DNA of 37,301 bases from Halorubrum aidingense JCM 13560 (lineage in GTDB: Archaea > Halobacteriota > Halobacteria > Halobacteriales > Haloferacaceae), in the NCBI RefSeq assembly GCF_000336995.1, contig NZ_AOJI01000032.1:90650-127950 (forward strand). The letters are read 5' to 3'. The translations under genes and the position numbers were made by a program. The notes below the pieces were generated by a model. The model searched no databases. It was given only the letters and a program-made list of their open reading frames with translations, and was not told where the DNA came from. Shown here piece after piece: positions 7,823 to 15,877 of the stretch. Positions within the stretch are counted from its first letter, which is position 1. Each line of letters begins with the position of its first letter.

Positions 7823-8356
7823 TCACCGCAGGGAGCGCAGCTGCCGGACCACCGAAAAGCGGTTGACCCACAGCTGGTACGCGCCCGTGGCGGCGAATCC
7901 CGCGAGGAACAGACTCGTCCACAGGATCGGGTCGACCGCCGACACGAGGGGCGCGCCGAGGAGGGCCGCCAACACCACGGTCAGTGAGACGACGCCGAGC
8001 GCGCGGTACAGCTCCGACCACGTGACGCCGCCCCTCGCGACGATCTCGGTATATAAGGATACGTCCCGCGCGTGCCGCGACAGCTCGATCGTCTGCGTCT
8101 CGCGGTCGTACTCGATCACGCCGAGGTCCTCCAGCTTCGGGAGGTGCGTCTGGACGAGCGAGGTGTACACGCTCTCGCGGGACCGCTTCGGCGGCGGGCT
8201 CTCGCCCGTCTCGTGGCCCGCGACGAGCGCGGAAAGCTCGTGGACGGTGACGACGCCGCCGACGCTTCCGAGCTGTTCGAGGGCCTGCCGGCGGCGCTCG
8301 TTCGCGAGGATCGTGTACACCTGTTCGGCCGGGAGGACGTCGGATCGGAGTTTCAT
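7823..8356 (-). CDS. DUF7344 winged-helix membrane protein, second copy
   Basis: This 177-residue protein has the same plan as the one at 5386-5940. It has a winged helix at residues about 10-100 (VYTILANERRRQALEQL, then RSRESVYTSLVQTHLPKLEDLGVIEYD), then two transmembrane helices near 120-140 and 145-165 and a basic tail. The start at MKLRSD fits the family N terminus; a much longer open frame upstream runs through the antisense of a neighbouring signal-peptide region and is not credible. It is transcribed divergently from the first SipW-substrate gene at 8787, across a 430-bp spacer. A role as local regulator of the surface cluster is plausible but only an inference from position. Confidence 0.82.
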   Translation of the reverse strand: MKLRSDVLPAEQVYTILANERRRQALEQLGSVGGVVTVHELSALVAGHETGESPPPKRSRESVYTSLVQTHLPKLEDLGVIEYDRETQTIELSRHARDVSLYTEIVARGGVTWSELYRALGVVSLTVVLAALLGAPLVSAVDPILWTSLFLAGFAATGAYQLWVNRFSVVRQLRSLR

Positions 8357-8786
8357 GGGTAGCCCTCCGACGCTCCGCTGAGGCGGACCGTCGGTCGTTG
8401 CCACTCTCTCTCCCGTTGCGGGCATATGTATGCGTCTGCTACCCGCATTCCGGTCGGGCCTGCGTCGGGTACGACACAGGTGATGCCCGCCGAAAACCGA
8501 GAGACCGAGCGCTGGTCCGATCGATCTCTCGCCGTCGTTTCGCGCTCTCGCCGCGCTCGTGACCGCACGGATATCGTACCGCATCTTTCGCCGGTAGTAC
8601 GGTGTTCCTGCCGCCGTTTTTCCCCCGAGTAGGGCGGTCGAACCGCCGATCGAACGCCTCGTTCCATCGGATCGAAGCCGGCGTTCGACGGTGACGTGGC
8701 TGCTCGTAACTAGGTCCGTATCCCCCCCAGAGGGAAGCAACCGATTCCGCTTCCGGATGGCAGCGTGGTCGGGCACCAAACCAATC
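8357..8786. promoter_or_regulatory. 430-bp divergent control region
   Basis: No gene is supported here. A CATATGTATG element at 8423-8432 reads as a TATA-like box on either strand and could serve the DUF7344 gene with a leader of about 45 bases. A weaker GTAACTAG-like element lies near 8706, about 80 bp before the start at 8787. The length is generous for two promoters and leaves room for upstream regulatory sites. Confidence 0.35.
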
Positions 8787-10121
8787 ATGAACTCGGACAC
8801 CAACAACATCGGACTCTCGCGGCGCAAGATGCTTGTCGGCCTCGGAGCGGTCGGCGTGGCCTCCGCGGGCGCGGGACTCGGAACGACGGCGTACTTCAGC
8901 GACGAGGAATCGTTCCAGAACAACACCATCACTGCGGGCGAGCTCGACCTGTTCGTCGACTACGAGGCCTCCTACGACAGCGACGGCGCGGTCGAGAACA
9001 TGGCCGAGAGCGCGGCCGGCACGCAGGACGGCGAGCCCGCCGGGATGTTCTACGACTTAGAAGACGTCAAGCCCGGCGACTCCGGCCACGTGGAGTTCTG
9101 CTTCCGGATCGTCGACAACCCCTCGTACGTGTGGGCGTGCGGTGATCTGACCCAGGCGGAGAACGGAATCACCGAGCCCGAAGGCCTGGTCGACGACACG
9201 CCCGACCTCGGCGAGCTCGGCGACAGCATCGACGCGCGGCTCGTCTACTGCGAGCGCGACGGCGAGGAGATCGTCGAGGGCGACGAGATCGTCTCCGGCT
9301 CGCTCGTCGACGTGTTCGCGGCGCTCTCCGGCGGCGCGGCGCTCGACGGCGACGGCACCCCCGGACTCATGCCCGGTGACCAGGGCGCCTACGACACCGT
9401 CGTCGAACCCGAAGAGGGAGACGCCTTCATCACCGGCCCCTGCGTGTGCCTGTTCTGGGAGATCCCCACCTCGGTCGGCAACGAGATCCAGTCCGACTCG
9501 CTGACGATGGACCTCGAGTTCCACGCGGTCCAGTCGCGCCACAACGACGGCTCGGCCAACCCGTGTGAACCCAGCGTCACGACCCGGACCGGCGAGGGCT
9601 TCGCCAAGCAGCAGGAGTTCGACACCCAACAGGAGACTTCCTTCGCCCGCGGCCGCTTCGGCAACAACGGCCCCTCGGGCTCGTGGGAGGTCGCGGTCGG
9701 CCCCGACGTCGGGAGCGCCGACACGGCCAACTACGTCTGGACGCCCGGTGACACGGTCCCGTTCAGCTACGCGTACGACGGCAGCGGGAACGCCTCGTTC
9801 ACGCTCGACGGCGTGACCGTCGGCAGTTCGATCCCCGCTCCGAGCGGCAAACTCGCGATCACGACGAAGGCCGACGAGGCGACGGTCTCGGTCGCGAACC
9901 TCGCGCTCGACCTGGACGGCGTGCCGACCGCCCTCAGCGGCCCCGACGCGATTTCGGCGTCCAACGACGGTCCCGACCGCGATGTCACCTACCTCGTGTT
10001 CGACACCGACGCGGCCGACGTCGCGAACGCGTTCACCATCACCGGCGACGTCACCGTCGACGTGCAGGGCGACTACAGCGGCTCCGAGGAGGGTGTCGCC
10101 TTCGACATCAGCGTCGAATAA
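8787..10121 (+). CDS. SipW-type secreted scaffold protein with C-terminal beta module
   Basis: This 444-residue exported protein begins with a twin-arginine signal (GLSRRKMLVGLGAVG) that runs straight into the SipW-type cleavage region TTAYFSDEE. The scaffold (residues about 30-255) is acidic and beta-rich. It shares with its downstream paralogues the DVKPGDSG segment, a DNPSYVWACG segment, a GSLVDVFAAL helix, the FWEIPTSVGNEIQSDS segment and an internal QSRHND motif. After that motif lies an additional domain of about 185 residues (WEVAVG, FSYAYDG, FTLDGVTVG, ANLALD). It resembles 'choice-of-anchor' modules of surface proteins, and this naming is tentative. An in-frame ATG ten codons upstream exists, but 8787 matches the paralogues' N-terminal length. 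It is first in the cluster. Confidence 0.85.
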   Translation: MNSDTNNIGLSRRKMLVGLGAVGVASAGAGLGTTAYFSDEESFQNNTITAGELDLFVDYEASYDSDGAVENMAESAAGTQDGEPAGMFYDLEDVKPGDSGHVEFCFRIVDNPSYVWACGDLTQAENGITEPEGLVDDTPDLGELGDSIDARLVYCERDGEEIVEGDEIVSGSLVDVFAALSGGAALDGDGTPGLMPGDQGAYDTVVEPEEGDAFITGPCVCLFWEIPTSVGNEIQSDSLTMDLEFHAVQSRHNDGSANPCEPSVTTRTGEGFAKQQEFDTQQETSFARGRFGNNGPSGSWEVAVGPDVGSADTANYVWTPGDTVPFSYAYDGSGNASFTLDGVTVGSSIPAPSGKLAITTKADEATVSVANLALDLDGVPTALSGPDAISASNDGPDRDVTYLVFDTDAADVANAFTITGDVTVDVQGDYSGSEEGVAFDISVE

Positions 10122-10183
10122 TCGCGCACTCCGCGCCGTCCCCCGGTCTTTCCGGGTGACATAACCACAATACACTCACCAAC

Positions 10184-11611
10184 ATGACACAAGACGACAC
10201 ACTGACCGGGCTTTCGCGGCGCAAAGTCCTCGCCGGCCTCGGGGCCGTTGGGGCCGCCTCGGCGGGCGCTGGGCTCGGCACCACGGCGTACTTCAGCGAC
10301 GAGGAGGGCTTCACCGACAACCGGCTCGAAGCCGGGACGCTCGACCTCAAGCTCGACTACAAATCGACGTACCTCGGCGGCCCCGGCCGCCTCGACCACG
10401 TGCAGTCGATGGGCTACCCGGACGCCGAGGACCTCGGCGACGGGCGGTACCTGCTCGATCAGGCGCCCAGCCCGGCCGACATGCAGGCGTGGGAGGACCT
10501 CGTGCAGAGCGAGCAGTTCGACTTCTGCTCGCCCGAGGCCGACCAATACCTCGTCAACGGCGACGGGATCCCGGTGTTCACCCTCGAAGACGTGAAACCC
10601 GGCGACTCCGGCGAGGTGACGATCAGCATCCACATCTGTGACAACCCGGCGTACCTCCGGCTCTCCGGCGAGATCACGGACAACGCCGAGAACGGCCAGA
10701 CGGAGCCCGAACTGGAGGCGGAGGGCGAAGACACCGACGGGCTCGGCGAACTCGCCGACGCCATCGAGGTGTGCGTCTGGTACGACGAGGACTGCGACAA
10801 CGTCTACGAGCCCACCGGCACGGGCCAGGGGAACGAGCTCGAAGTCGCGCTCGTCAGCGATGTCTCCGGCTCGATGGGCGGTTCGGCGCTCTCCTCGCTG
10901 AAGACCGCGGCCACGACGTTCGTCGACAACCTGTCGTCGCCGGACGAGGCGGCCGCGATCTCGTTCAACTCCAGCGCGACGACCGACCAAGAGCTCACGA
11001 CCGACTACCAGGCCGTCAAAGACGCCATCGACGCCTACACCGCCGGCGGCGGGACCTCGATCGCGGCCGGGATCGACGAGGGTCGCGACGAGCTCCTCAA
11101 CGGCGCCAACGCCACCCCCGGCGCGTCCAAGGTGATGATCCTGCTGAGCGACGGGAACTCCAGCAGCTCGGCGGCCATGACCGCGGCGACCACCGCGAAG
11201 AACGCCGGGATCCGCCTCTTCACCGTCGCCCTCGGCAGCGCGAACACGAGCCTCCTCCAGAGCCTCGCGACCTCGCCCGACGACGCGTTCGTCGCTCCGG
11301 ACCCGGAGGACCTCGACACCGTCTACGCCGAGATCGCGCAGATCGTCCTCGACGGCGAACAGAAGATCATCTCGGGGACGATGGCGGAAGTCTTCGCGGA
11401 GCTCTCGGAGGGCATGATCCTCGACGGCAACCGTCAGGAGGAGGGTCTCCAGCCGTACCCCGGCGCGACGACCCAGTGTATCGGCTTCGAGTGGGAACTC
11501 CCGTTCGACGCCGGTAACGAGGTACAGAGCGACTCGCTCGCCTTCGACATCGCGATCGAGGCCGAGCAGAGCCGGCACAACGACACGCCGTTCGGGAACT
11601 CGAGCGCGTAA
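10184..11611 (+). CDS. SipW-type secreted protein with inserted VWA domain
   Basis: This 475-residue paralogue has the Tat/SipW signal (LSRRKVLAGLGAVG...TTAYFSDEE) and the same scaffold segments (DVKPGDSGEV, CDNPAYLRLSG, FEWELPFDAGNEVQSDS). It ends in EQSRHND. Between the scaffold strand ending DCDNVYEP (about residue 210) and the resuming strand GEQKIISGTMAEV (about 390) sits a complete von Willebrand factor A domain. Its MIDAS metal site is visible: DVSGSM, a GGGTS threonine and LLSDGN. VWA domains bind protein ligands through this metal and are frequent in adhesins, so a ligand-binding or adhesive role on the cell surface is likely. A 62-bp gap separates it from the previous gene. Confidence 0.9.
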   Translation: MTQDDTLTGLSRRKVLAGLGAVGAASAGAGLGTTAYFSDEEGFTDNRLEAGTLDLKLDYKSTYLGGPGRLDHVQSMGYPDAEDLGDGRYLLDQAPSPADMQAWEDLVQSEQFDFCSPEADQYLVNGDGIPVFTLEDVKPGDSGEVTISIHICDNPAYLRLSGEITDNAENGQTEPELEAEGEDTDGLGELADAIEVCVWYDEDCDNVYEPTGTGQGNELEVALVSDVSGSMGGSALSSLKTAATTFVDNLSSPDEAAAISFNSSATTDQELTTDYQAVKDAIDAYTAGGGTSIAAGIDEGRDELLNGANATPGASKVMILLSDGNSSSSAAMTAATTAKNAGIRLFTVALGSANTSLLQSLATSPDDAFVAPDPEDLDTVYAEIAQIVLDGEQKIISGTMAEVFAELSEGMILDGNRQEEGLQPYPGATTQCIGFEWELPFDAGNEVQSDSLAFDIAIEAEQSRHNDTPFGNSSA

Positions 11612-11665
11612 TCCCTCGACGGCGCACGTCTTCGACCACATACCAATACCAATCATACTCCAACA

Positions 11666-13372
11666 ATGACCAACCAATCCAACAGAATCAGCGGCCTCTC
11701 GCGGCGAAAAGTGCTCGCCGGCCTCGGAGCCATCGGCGTGGCCTCCGCGGGCGCGGGCCTCGGCACCACGGCGTACTTCTCCGACGAGGAGCGCTTCACC
11801 GACAACACGCTCACCGCCGGCAACCTCGACCTGCTCGTCGACTGGCAGCAGACGTACGACTTCGGCGACGGCCACCAGTTCGTCAGCGCGCACCCCGACC
11901 ACGACGGCGACGGGGAGCAGTCCGTCGAGATCGACGGCGAGGGGTTCAGCTACAGCGACTTCCCGGACGAGGACGACGAGGACAGCAACGGCGCGAACCT
12001 CCCGGTGTTGACCTGCGAGAACATCCCGCCGCTCTCGGAGGCCGACTTCGGCACCGACCCCGTGACGGGCGAGGAGATGGAGACGCTGGTCCAACTCACC
12101 GACGTGAAGCCCGGCGACTCCGGCGAGATCACGTTCTCGCTTCACCTCTGTGACAACCCGGGCTACATCTGGATGCAGGCGCGTAACGTCACCGACGATG
12201 GCGGCGCCGCCACCGAGCCCGAACTGCTCGTCGACCCCGACAACCTCGGGGACCTCGGCGACGCTATCCAGGCCCGGCTCTGGTACGACGAGGACTGCGA
12301 CAACGTGTACGACCCCGCGGAACCGGTCGACATCATGCTGACGCTGGACTTCTCCGGCTCCATGCTGTACAACCAGTACGGCGGCGTCGTCAGCAGCGAC
12401 GAGATCCAGATCAACGGGACCACGCACAACGAGACGACGAAGATCGACCTCGTCGAGCTCGGCACCCGCCAGTTCGTCGACTACCTGCAGTCGCAGAACT
12501 CGGACGTGCAGGTCGGCGTCGCGTACTTCGACGGCGAGGGCAGCGACGACACCGAGCCCCGGACCGGCATCCTCCAGCCGCTGACCAGCGACCTCTCGGT
12601 CGTCGACGGCGCGCTGTCCGACCTCCGACAGAAGCTCGCGAACGTCGTGAGCGGCGGCGCGGGCTCGACTCCGTTCGACGGCGACGGCGACCCCGACCCG
12701 TTCTCGAACGCGAACAGCATCGCGACGGGCACCTACATCGGCGAGGGCGTCGACGACGCGCAGGGCGAACTCGACGCGAACGGCCGCTCGGGCGCGGAAA
12801 AGCGCAACATCGTCCTCTCGGACGGCGAGTCGTTCAACGGCACCGGGAGCACGCAGTTCTCGTCGCCGACCGACGCCGCGGACGACGCGAGGGCGGCCTC
12901 GCCGAGCCCCGCGACCGACGTCTACACGATCTCCGTCGGGAGCGCGAACGACGGCGTGCTCCAGTCGATGGCCGGCCCCGCCGGCGGATCGGGCGGCGAT
13001 CTGACGTTCTTCAGCGACGTCGACGACCCGCTCAACATCCCGACCGTGTTCGGCAACCTCGCGGCCCAGACCGTCCAGGAGAAGGTCATCATGGACGACT
13101 CCCTCGGCGAGATCCTCTCCGCGCTCGCGGACGGCAACGGGATCCCGCTCGACGGTAACCGCGCGACGCCGTACGACGAACTCGCGGACCCGGCCGACGA
13201 TCCGGCCCGGGACGCGTTCCGCGGCGACGGCGTGATGCACTGCGTCGCGCTCTCGTGGGAACTGCCCTTCGACGTGGGCAACGAGGTTCAGGGCGACGCG
13301 CTCGGCTTCGACCTCGGCTTCTACACCGAGCAGGAGCGCCACAACGACGGCTCGGGGCCGACTCCCGCCTGA
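11666..13372 (+). CDS. SipW-type secreted protein with inserted VWA domain, larger
   Basis: This 568-residue paralogue shares the signal (LSRRKVLAGLGAIG...TTAYFSDEE) and scaffold. Compared with the previous gene it has a longer acidic insert after the first strands (DHDGDGEQSVEIDGEG, resembling a calcium-binding loop). A VWA domain of about 250 residues occupies the same scaffold loop, between DCDNVYDP and VQEKVIMDDSLGEIL. Its MIDAS elements are DFSGSM, ATGTY and VLSDGES. The protein ends with FYTEQERHNDGSG. The two VWA inserts differ in length and sequence, so they may recognise different ligands. Expression could be with the upstream genes (54-bp gap) or from a weak promoter in the A+T-richer spacer. 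Confidence 0.9.
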   Translation: MTNQSNRISGLSRRKVLAGLGAIGVASAGAGLGTTAYFSDEERFTDNTLTAGNLDLLVDWQQTYDFGDGHQFVSAHPDHDGDGEQSVEIDGEGFSYSDFPDEDDEDSNGANLPVLTCENIPPLSEADFGTDPVTGEEMETLVQLTDVKPGDSGEITFSLHLCDNPGYIWMQARNVTDDGGAATEPELLVDPDNLGDLGDAIQARLWYDEDCDNVYDPAEPVDIMLTLDFSGSMLYNQYGGVVSSDEIQINGTTHNETTKIDLVELGTRQFVDYLQSQNSDVQVGVAYFDGEGSDDTEPRTGILQPLTSDLSVVDGALSDLRQKLANVVSGGAGSTPFDGDGDPDPFSNANSIATGTYIGEGVDDAQGELDANGRSGAEKRNIVLSDGESFNGTGSTQFSSPTDAADDARAASPSPATDVYTISVGSANDGVLQSMAGPAGGSGGDLTFFSDVDDPLNIPTVFGNLAAQTVQEKVIMDDSLGEILSALADGNGIPLDGNRATPYDELADPADDPARDAFRGDGVMHCVALSWELPFDVGNEVQGDALGFDLGFYTEQERHNDGSGPTPA

Positions 13373-13382
13373 TCGACCGCGA

Positions 13383-13460
13383 GCGGCGGGCGATCGGCCC
13401 GCCGCCTCTCCGTCACGGCTCCCCCACGCCGGTGCGTCGCCGGCCCGCGCGGTGCGGGCC
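13383..13460 (+). terminator. Two strong hairpins after the second VWA gene
   Basis: GCGGCGGGC (13383-13391) pairs with GCCCGCCGC (13397-13405) over a five-base loop. GGCCCGC (13442-13448) pairs with GCGGGCC (13454-13460) over another. No T-run follows either. They could slow or stop transcription between 13372 and 13512, or set RNA processing. Confidence 0.4.
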
Positions 13461-13511
13461 CCGACGACGGTTCGACTCCGTCGGTGGGCGTTTCCCAACG
13501 AGGGACCACTC

Positions 13512-14903
13512 ATGACAGATTCACATTCACCTCCCGTCCGACTCTCTCGACGGGCGATGCTCGCCGGCCTCGGGGCCGTCGGGGTCGCCTCGGCGGGCGC
13601 CGGGCTCGGAACGACGGCGTACTTCAGCGACCGGGAATCGTTCGAGGGCAACGCGATCACCGCGGGTGAGCTCGATCTGAGCGTCACCTGGCAGCAGCTG
13701 TATCGCGGCGGTCCGCAGTCCTCGCGCGCGGCGGATTACGGCTCGGCGGGACGCCCGTTCGTGAACGCGTATCCGGACGACGACGGCGACGGCGTCCAGT
13801 CGTTCGAGCGCGACGACGGCCGTCACGAGTACGTCGACCGCACCGCGTACGACGACCCCGAGGCGGCCGCCGCGGCCGGCGAGAACCTCGCGTTCAGCTG
13901 CGAGGAGATCGCGACGTTCGACGAGGCCTCCTTCGGCCCGAACGACGAGAGCCTCATCGAACTCGACGACGTGAAGCCGGGCGACTGCGGCGAGATCACC
14001 TTCGGCATCAAGCTCTGTGACAATCCCGGCTACGTCTGGCTCCACGGCGACCTGACCGACGAAGGCGACGGCGGTCACCCGGAGAGCGGCGGCGCGGAGC
14101 TCGCCGACCGGATCCGGGCTCGCGCCTGGTACGACGACGGCGACAACGTCTTCCAGGACGGCGAGACGCCGATACTCGGCGGATCGCTTCGCGAAGTGCT
14201 CGACGCGCTCCACGACGGCGTCCTCCTCGCGTCCGACCCCGATCCCGATTTCGGCGTTCCGGACCCGGACGACTCGGCCGCGCTCGACGGAATCACGCTC
14301 ACGGACGACGACTGCGAGGTCGTACAGGGGAACCCCTCGTGTGAGGACCTCGGGCTGTTCCGGGCGATCAAAGTCGAATCTGAAGCCCTCCCGACCGCCC
14401 TCGACGACCCGGTGACGTACCCGACGCCCGTCGGCGACGTGACGATCACGGCGGTCGCGTACGACGACGAGGACGACGAAGTCCTCGAGTTCGACTTCGA
14501 CCTCGACGGCTTCGAGGTGACGGCGGTCATCGTGAAGGCCGGACCGAGCGCCAACGTCTGTCGACGTCCCGACGGCGACGGCGGATTCCTCACGGCGGAC
14601 TCCGGCGAGGCCCTCGGCGGGCCGTTCAAATCCGGCGGCGACCAGCGACACGGCGTCAGCCACGTCAGCTTCTGTTACGACACGGTTCCACCGGAGGAAC
14701 CGCCGGAAGAGGAAGCAGAAACGGGAGCGGTGTGCTTCCAGCCGTCGGACACCCGGTTCATCGGCTTCGAGTGGTGCCTGCCGGCGACCGTCGGCAACGA
14801 GGTGCAGGGCGACGCCGTGTCGTTCGACCTGTCCTTCTACACCGAGCAGTGCAGGCACAACCCCGACCCCGAGAACCCCTTCGCGGATCCGGAGGCGGAG
14901 TAA
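13512..14903 (+). CDS. SipW-type secreted scaffold protein with inserted beta module
   Basis: This 463-residue paralogue has the signal LSRRAMLAGLGAVG...TTAYFSDRE and a scaffold with a calcium-loop-like DDDGDGVQSF, DVKPGDCGEITF, CDNPGYVWLHG and GSLREVLDAL. It ends FYTEQCRHNPDPENPF. It has no VWA domain. Instead an insert of about 110 residues (roughly 14350-14685) sits in a different loop, just before the final scaffold strand FIGFEWCLPATVGNEVQGD. The insert contains VIVKAGPSANVCRR and GVSHVSFCYD, reminiscent of a small beta module found next to surface domains in many bacterial proteins. Several Cys residues (CRR, CYD, CFQP, EWCLP, EQCRH) could form disulphides outside the cell. The start at 13512 matches paralogue N-terminal length. 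Confidence 0.85.
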   Translation: MTDSHSPPVRLSRRAMLAGLGAVGVASAGAGLGTTAYFSDRESFEGNAITAGELDLSVTWQQLYRGGPQSSRAADYGSAGRPFVNAYPDDDGDGVQSFERDDGRHEYVDRTAYDDPEAAAAAGENLAFSCEEIATFDEASFGPNDESLIELDDVKPGDCGEITFGIKLCDNPGYVWLHGDLTDEGDGGHPESGGAELADRIRARAWYDDGDNVFQDGETPILGGSLREVLDALHDGVLLASDPDPDFGVPDPDDSAALDGITLTDDDCEVVQGNPSCEDLGLFRAIKVESEALPTALDDPVTYPTPVGDVTITAVAYDDEDDEVLEFDFDLDGFEVTAVIVKAGPSANVCRRPDGDGGFLTADSGEALGGPFKSGGDQRHGVSHVSFCYDTVPPEEPPEEEAETGAVCFQPSDTRFIGFEWCLPATVGNEVQGDAVSFDLSFYTEQCRHNPDPENPFADPEAE

Positions 14904-14911
14904 CTCGCGAT

Positions 14912-14962
14912 GCCGCCGGCAGGAACGCCCTGCCGTACCGGTAGGACGAGTCTGCCGGCGGC
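14912..14962 (+). terminator. Long 11-bp-stem hairpin between scaffold genes and secretion operon
   Basis: GCCGCCGGCAG (14912-14922) is perfectly complementary to CTGCCGGCGGC (14952-14962) across 29 bases. It begins 8 bp after the stop of the preceding gene and ends about 30 bp before the next promoter. It probably ends or attenuates upstream transcription. Confidence 0.5.
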
Positions 14963-14993
14963 GTCGCGCGCGGCGTCCCGGGGGTAGGTGACG

Positions 14994-15001
14994 CATACAT
15001 A
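14994..15001 (+). promoter_or_regulatory. TATA box of the secretion operon
   Basis: CATACATA is centred 26 bp before ATG 15024, exactly the spacing for a leaderless transcript that starts at the mini-ORF. Confidence 0.5.
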
Positions 15002-15023
15002 GGCCCGGAGACGGCGTTGAGAG

Positions 15024-15071
15024 ATGACAGACGAGCGGCCGTCCGAAGCCGAACACGAGAGACACGAATGA
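15024..15071 (+). CDS. 15-codon leader ORF overlapping the next start
   Basis: The frame encodes MTDERPSEAEHERHE and stops with a TGA that overlaps the next gene's ATG (ATGA at 15068-15071). A TATA-like box 26 bp upstream of its ATG would make it the first codon of a leaderless message. Ribosomes ending here could restart on the overlapping ATG, coupling the operon's translation to this peptide. The peptide is charged with no recognisable motif. The alternative is that it is simply untranslated leader. Confidence 0.4.
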   Translation: MTDERPSEAEHERHE

Positions 15072-15877
15072 CAAACGAAGAATCACAACTAACGCGGCGA
15101 AAGGCCCTCGCGGGCGTCGGAGCCGTCGGCTTCGCGACGATGGGGATGGGGCGCGGCCGCCCGACGGCCAGCTGGGACGGGTACACGAACTACACGTACG
15201 CCGAGTCGGACACGCCGACGCGGCTGCTCGTCGGCTGGCGGAGCACGTACAACGGCGACATCGTCGCCGACGGTCCTCCCGAGCCGGTCGCGGACCAGCC
15301 GGCGGACGTTCGGCTGATCGACCTCGACGACGTCCTCCCGGGCGACGCCGGCAGCGCGAGCGTCGGACTCCGGTTGGAGGATCCGGGAGCGATGACGCCG
15401 GAAGGCGCCCGCGTGTGGATGCAGATCGACGCCGAACTGGCCGGTCCGGACCCGGAGGCGAGCCGCGCGCTCGCCGACCGTATCACCCTCGACGTCCGGT
15501 ACGACACCGGCGTCCTCGGGGTCGGCCGCTGTGCCGGCGCCGAAGACGAGTTCGCCGACTTCGGCGAGTCGATCTTCTCCGGCACGCTCGGCGACCTCAC
15601 GACGGACGACGGGCTGTCGTCGGGCGTCGCGCTCGACCCCGGGCTGTTCGACAACGGCTGTCTCGTCCCCGACGAGCGGCGGTGTCTCACGTTCGTCTGG
15701 GCGCTTCCGATCGAGGCGGGAAACCGCGGACAGGGCGGCGCGGTCGACTTCGACGTCGCGTTCCGCGCGGTGTCGTGTGACCGCACCGAGAACCCGTTCG
15801 CGACCGACTCGACCGGATCCGACTCGACCGAACCCGGTTCGACCGCGTCCGACCCGACCGACGCCGAGGTGGCCTGA
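15068..15877 (+). CDS. Divergent SipW-cluster scaffold protein with degenerate signal
   Basis: This 269-residue protein is a distant relative of the scaffold proteins. It keeps LTRRKALAGVGAVGF at the N terminus, an LDDVLPGDAGSA segment in place of DVKPGD, a SGTLGDL segment and a FVWALPIEAGNRGQGG final strand. It lacks the AYFSD cleavage signature: after the short hydrophobic stretch comes GRGRPTASWDGYTNYTYAES, so cleavage by the SipW-type peptidase is uncertain. The C terminus keeps ENPF and then has a Ser/Thr/Asp repeat (DSTGSDSTEPGST), a probable linker or glycosylated tail. No payload domain is present. Its stop overlaps the next start (TGATG), so it is operonic with the peptidase gene. 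Confidence 0.75.
   Translation: MTNEESQLTRRKALAGVGAVGFATMGMGRGRPTASWDGYTNYTYAESDTPTRLLVGWRSTYNGDIVADGPPEPVADQPADVRLIDLDDVLPGDAGSASVGLRLEDPGAMTPEGARVWMQIDAELAGPDPEASRALADRITLDVRYDTGVLGVGRCAGAEDEFADFGESIFSGTLGDLTTDDGLSSGVALDPGLFDNGCLVPDERRCLTFVWALPIEAGNRGQGGAVDFDVAFRAVSCDRTENPFATDSTGSDSTEPGSTASDPTDAEVA

Noticed and set aside
8426..8632. 68-codon frame in the divergent control region
   Set aside because: Composition is Arg/Ser-rich, unlike the acidic proteins of this organism, and no promoter fits. The start codon lies in the TATA-like element itself.
7823..8932. Long N-terminal extension of the second DUF7344 protein
   Set aside because: The extra residues upstream of MKLRSD are the antisense of the neighbouring signal-peptide gene and of the spacer. 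Size and N terminus match the paralogue only from 8356.
10073..13687. A 1204-codon open frame on the minus strand opposite the VWA genes
   Set aside because: It runs antisense to three well-supported secreted proteins, is Arg/Val/Glu/Gly-rich without motifs, and reflects the lack of stop codons in G+C-rich antisense frames. The same applies to long frames opposite mutS (2959-5181 plus; 2990-5251 minus) and opposite the dehydrogenase genes.
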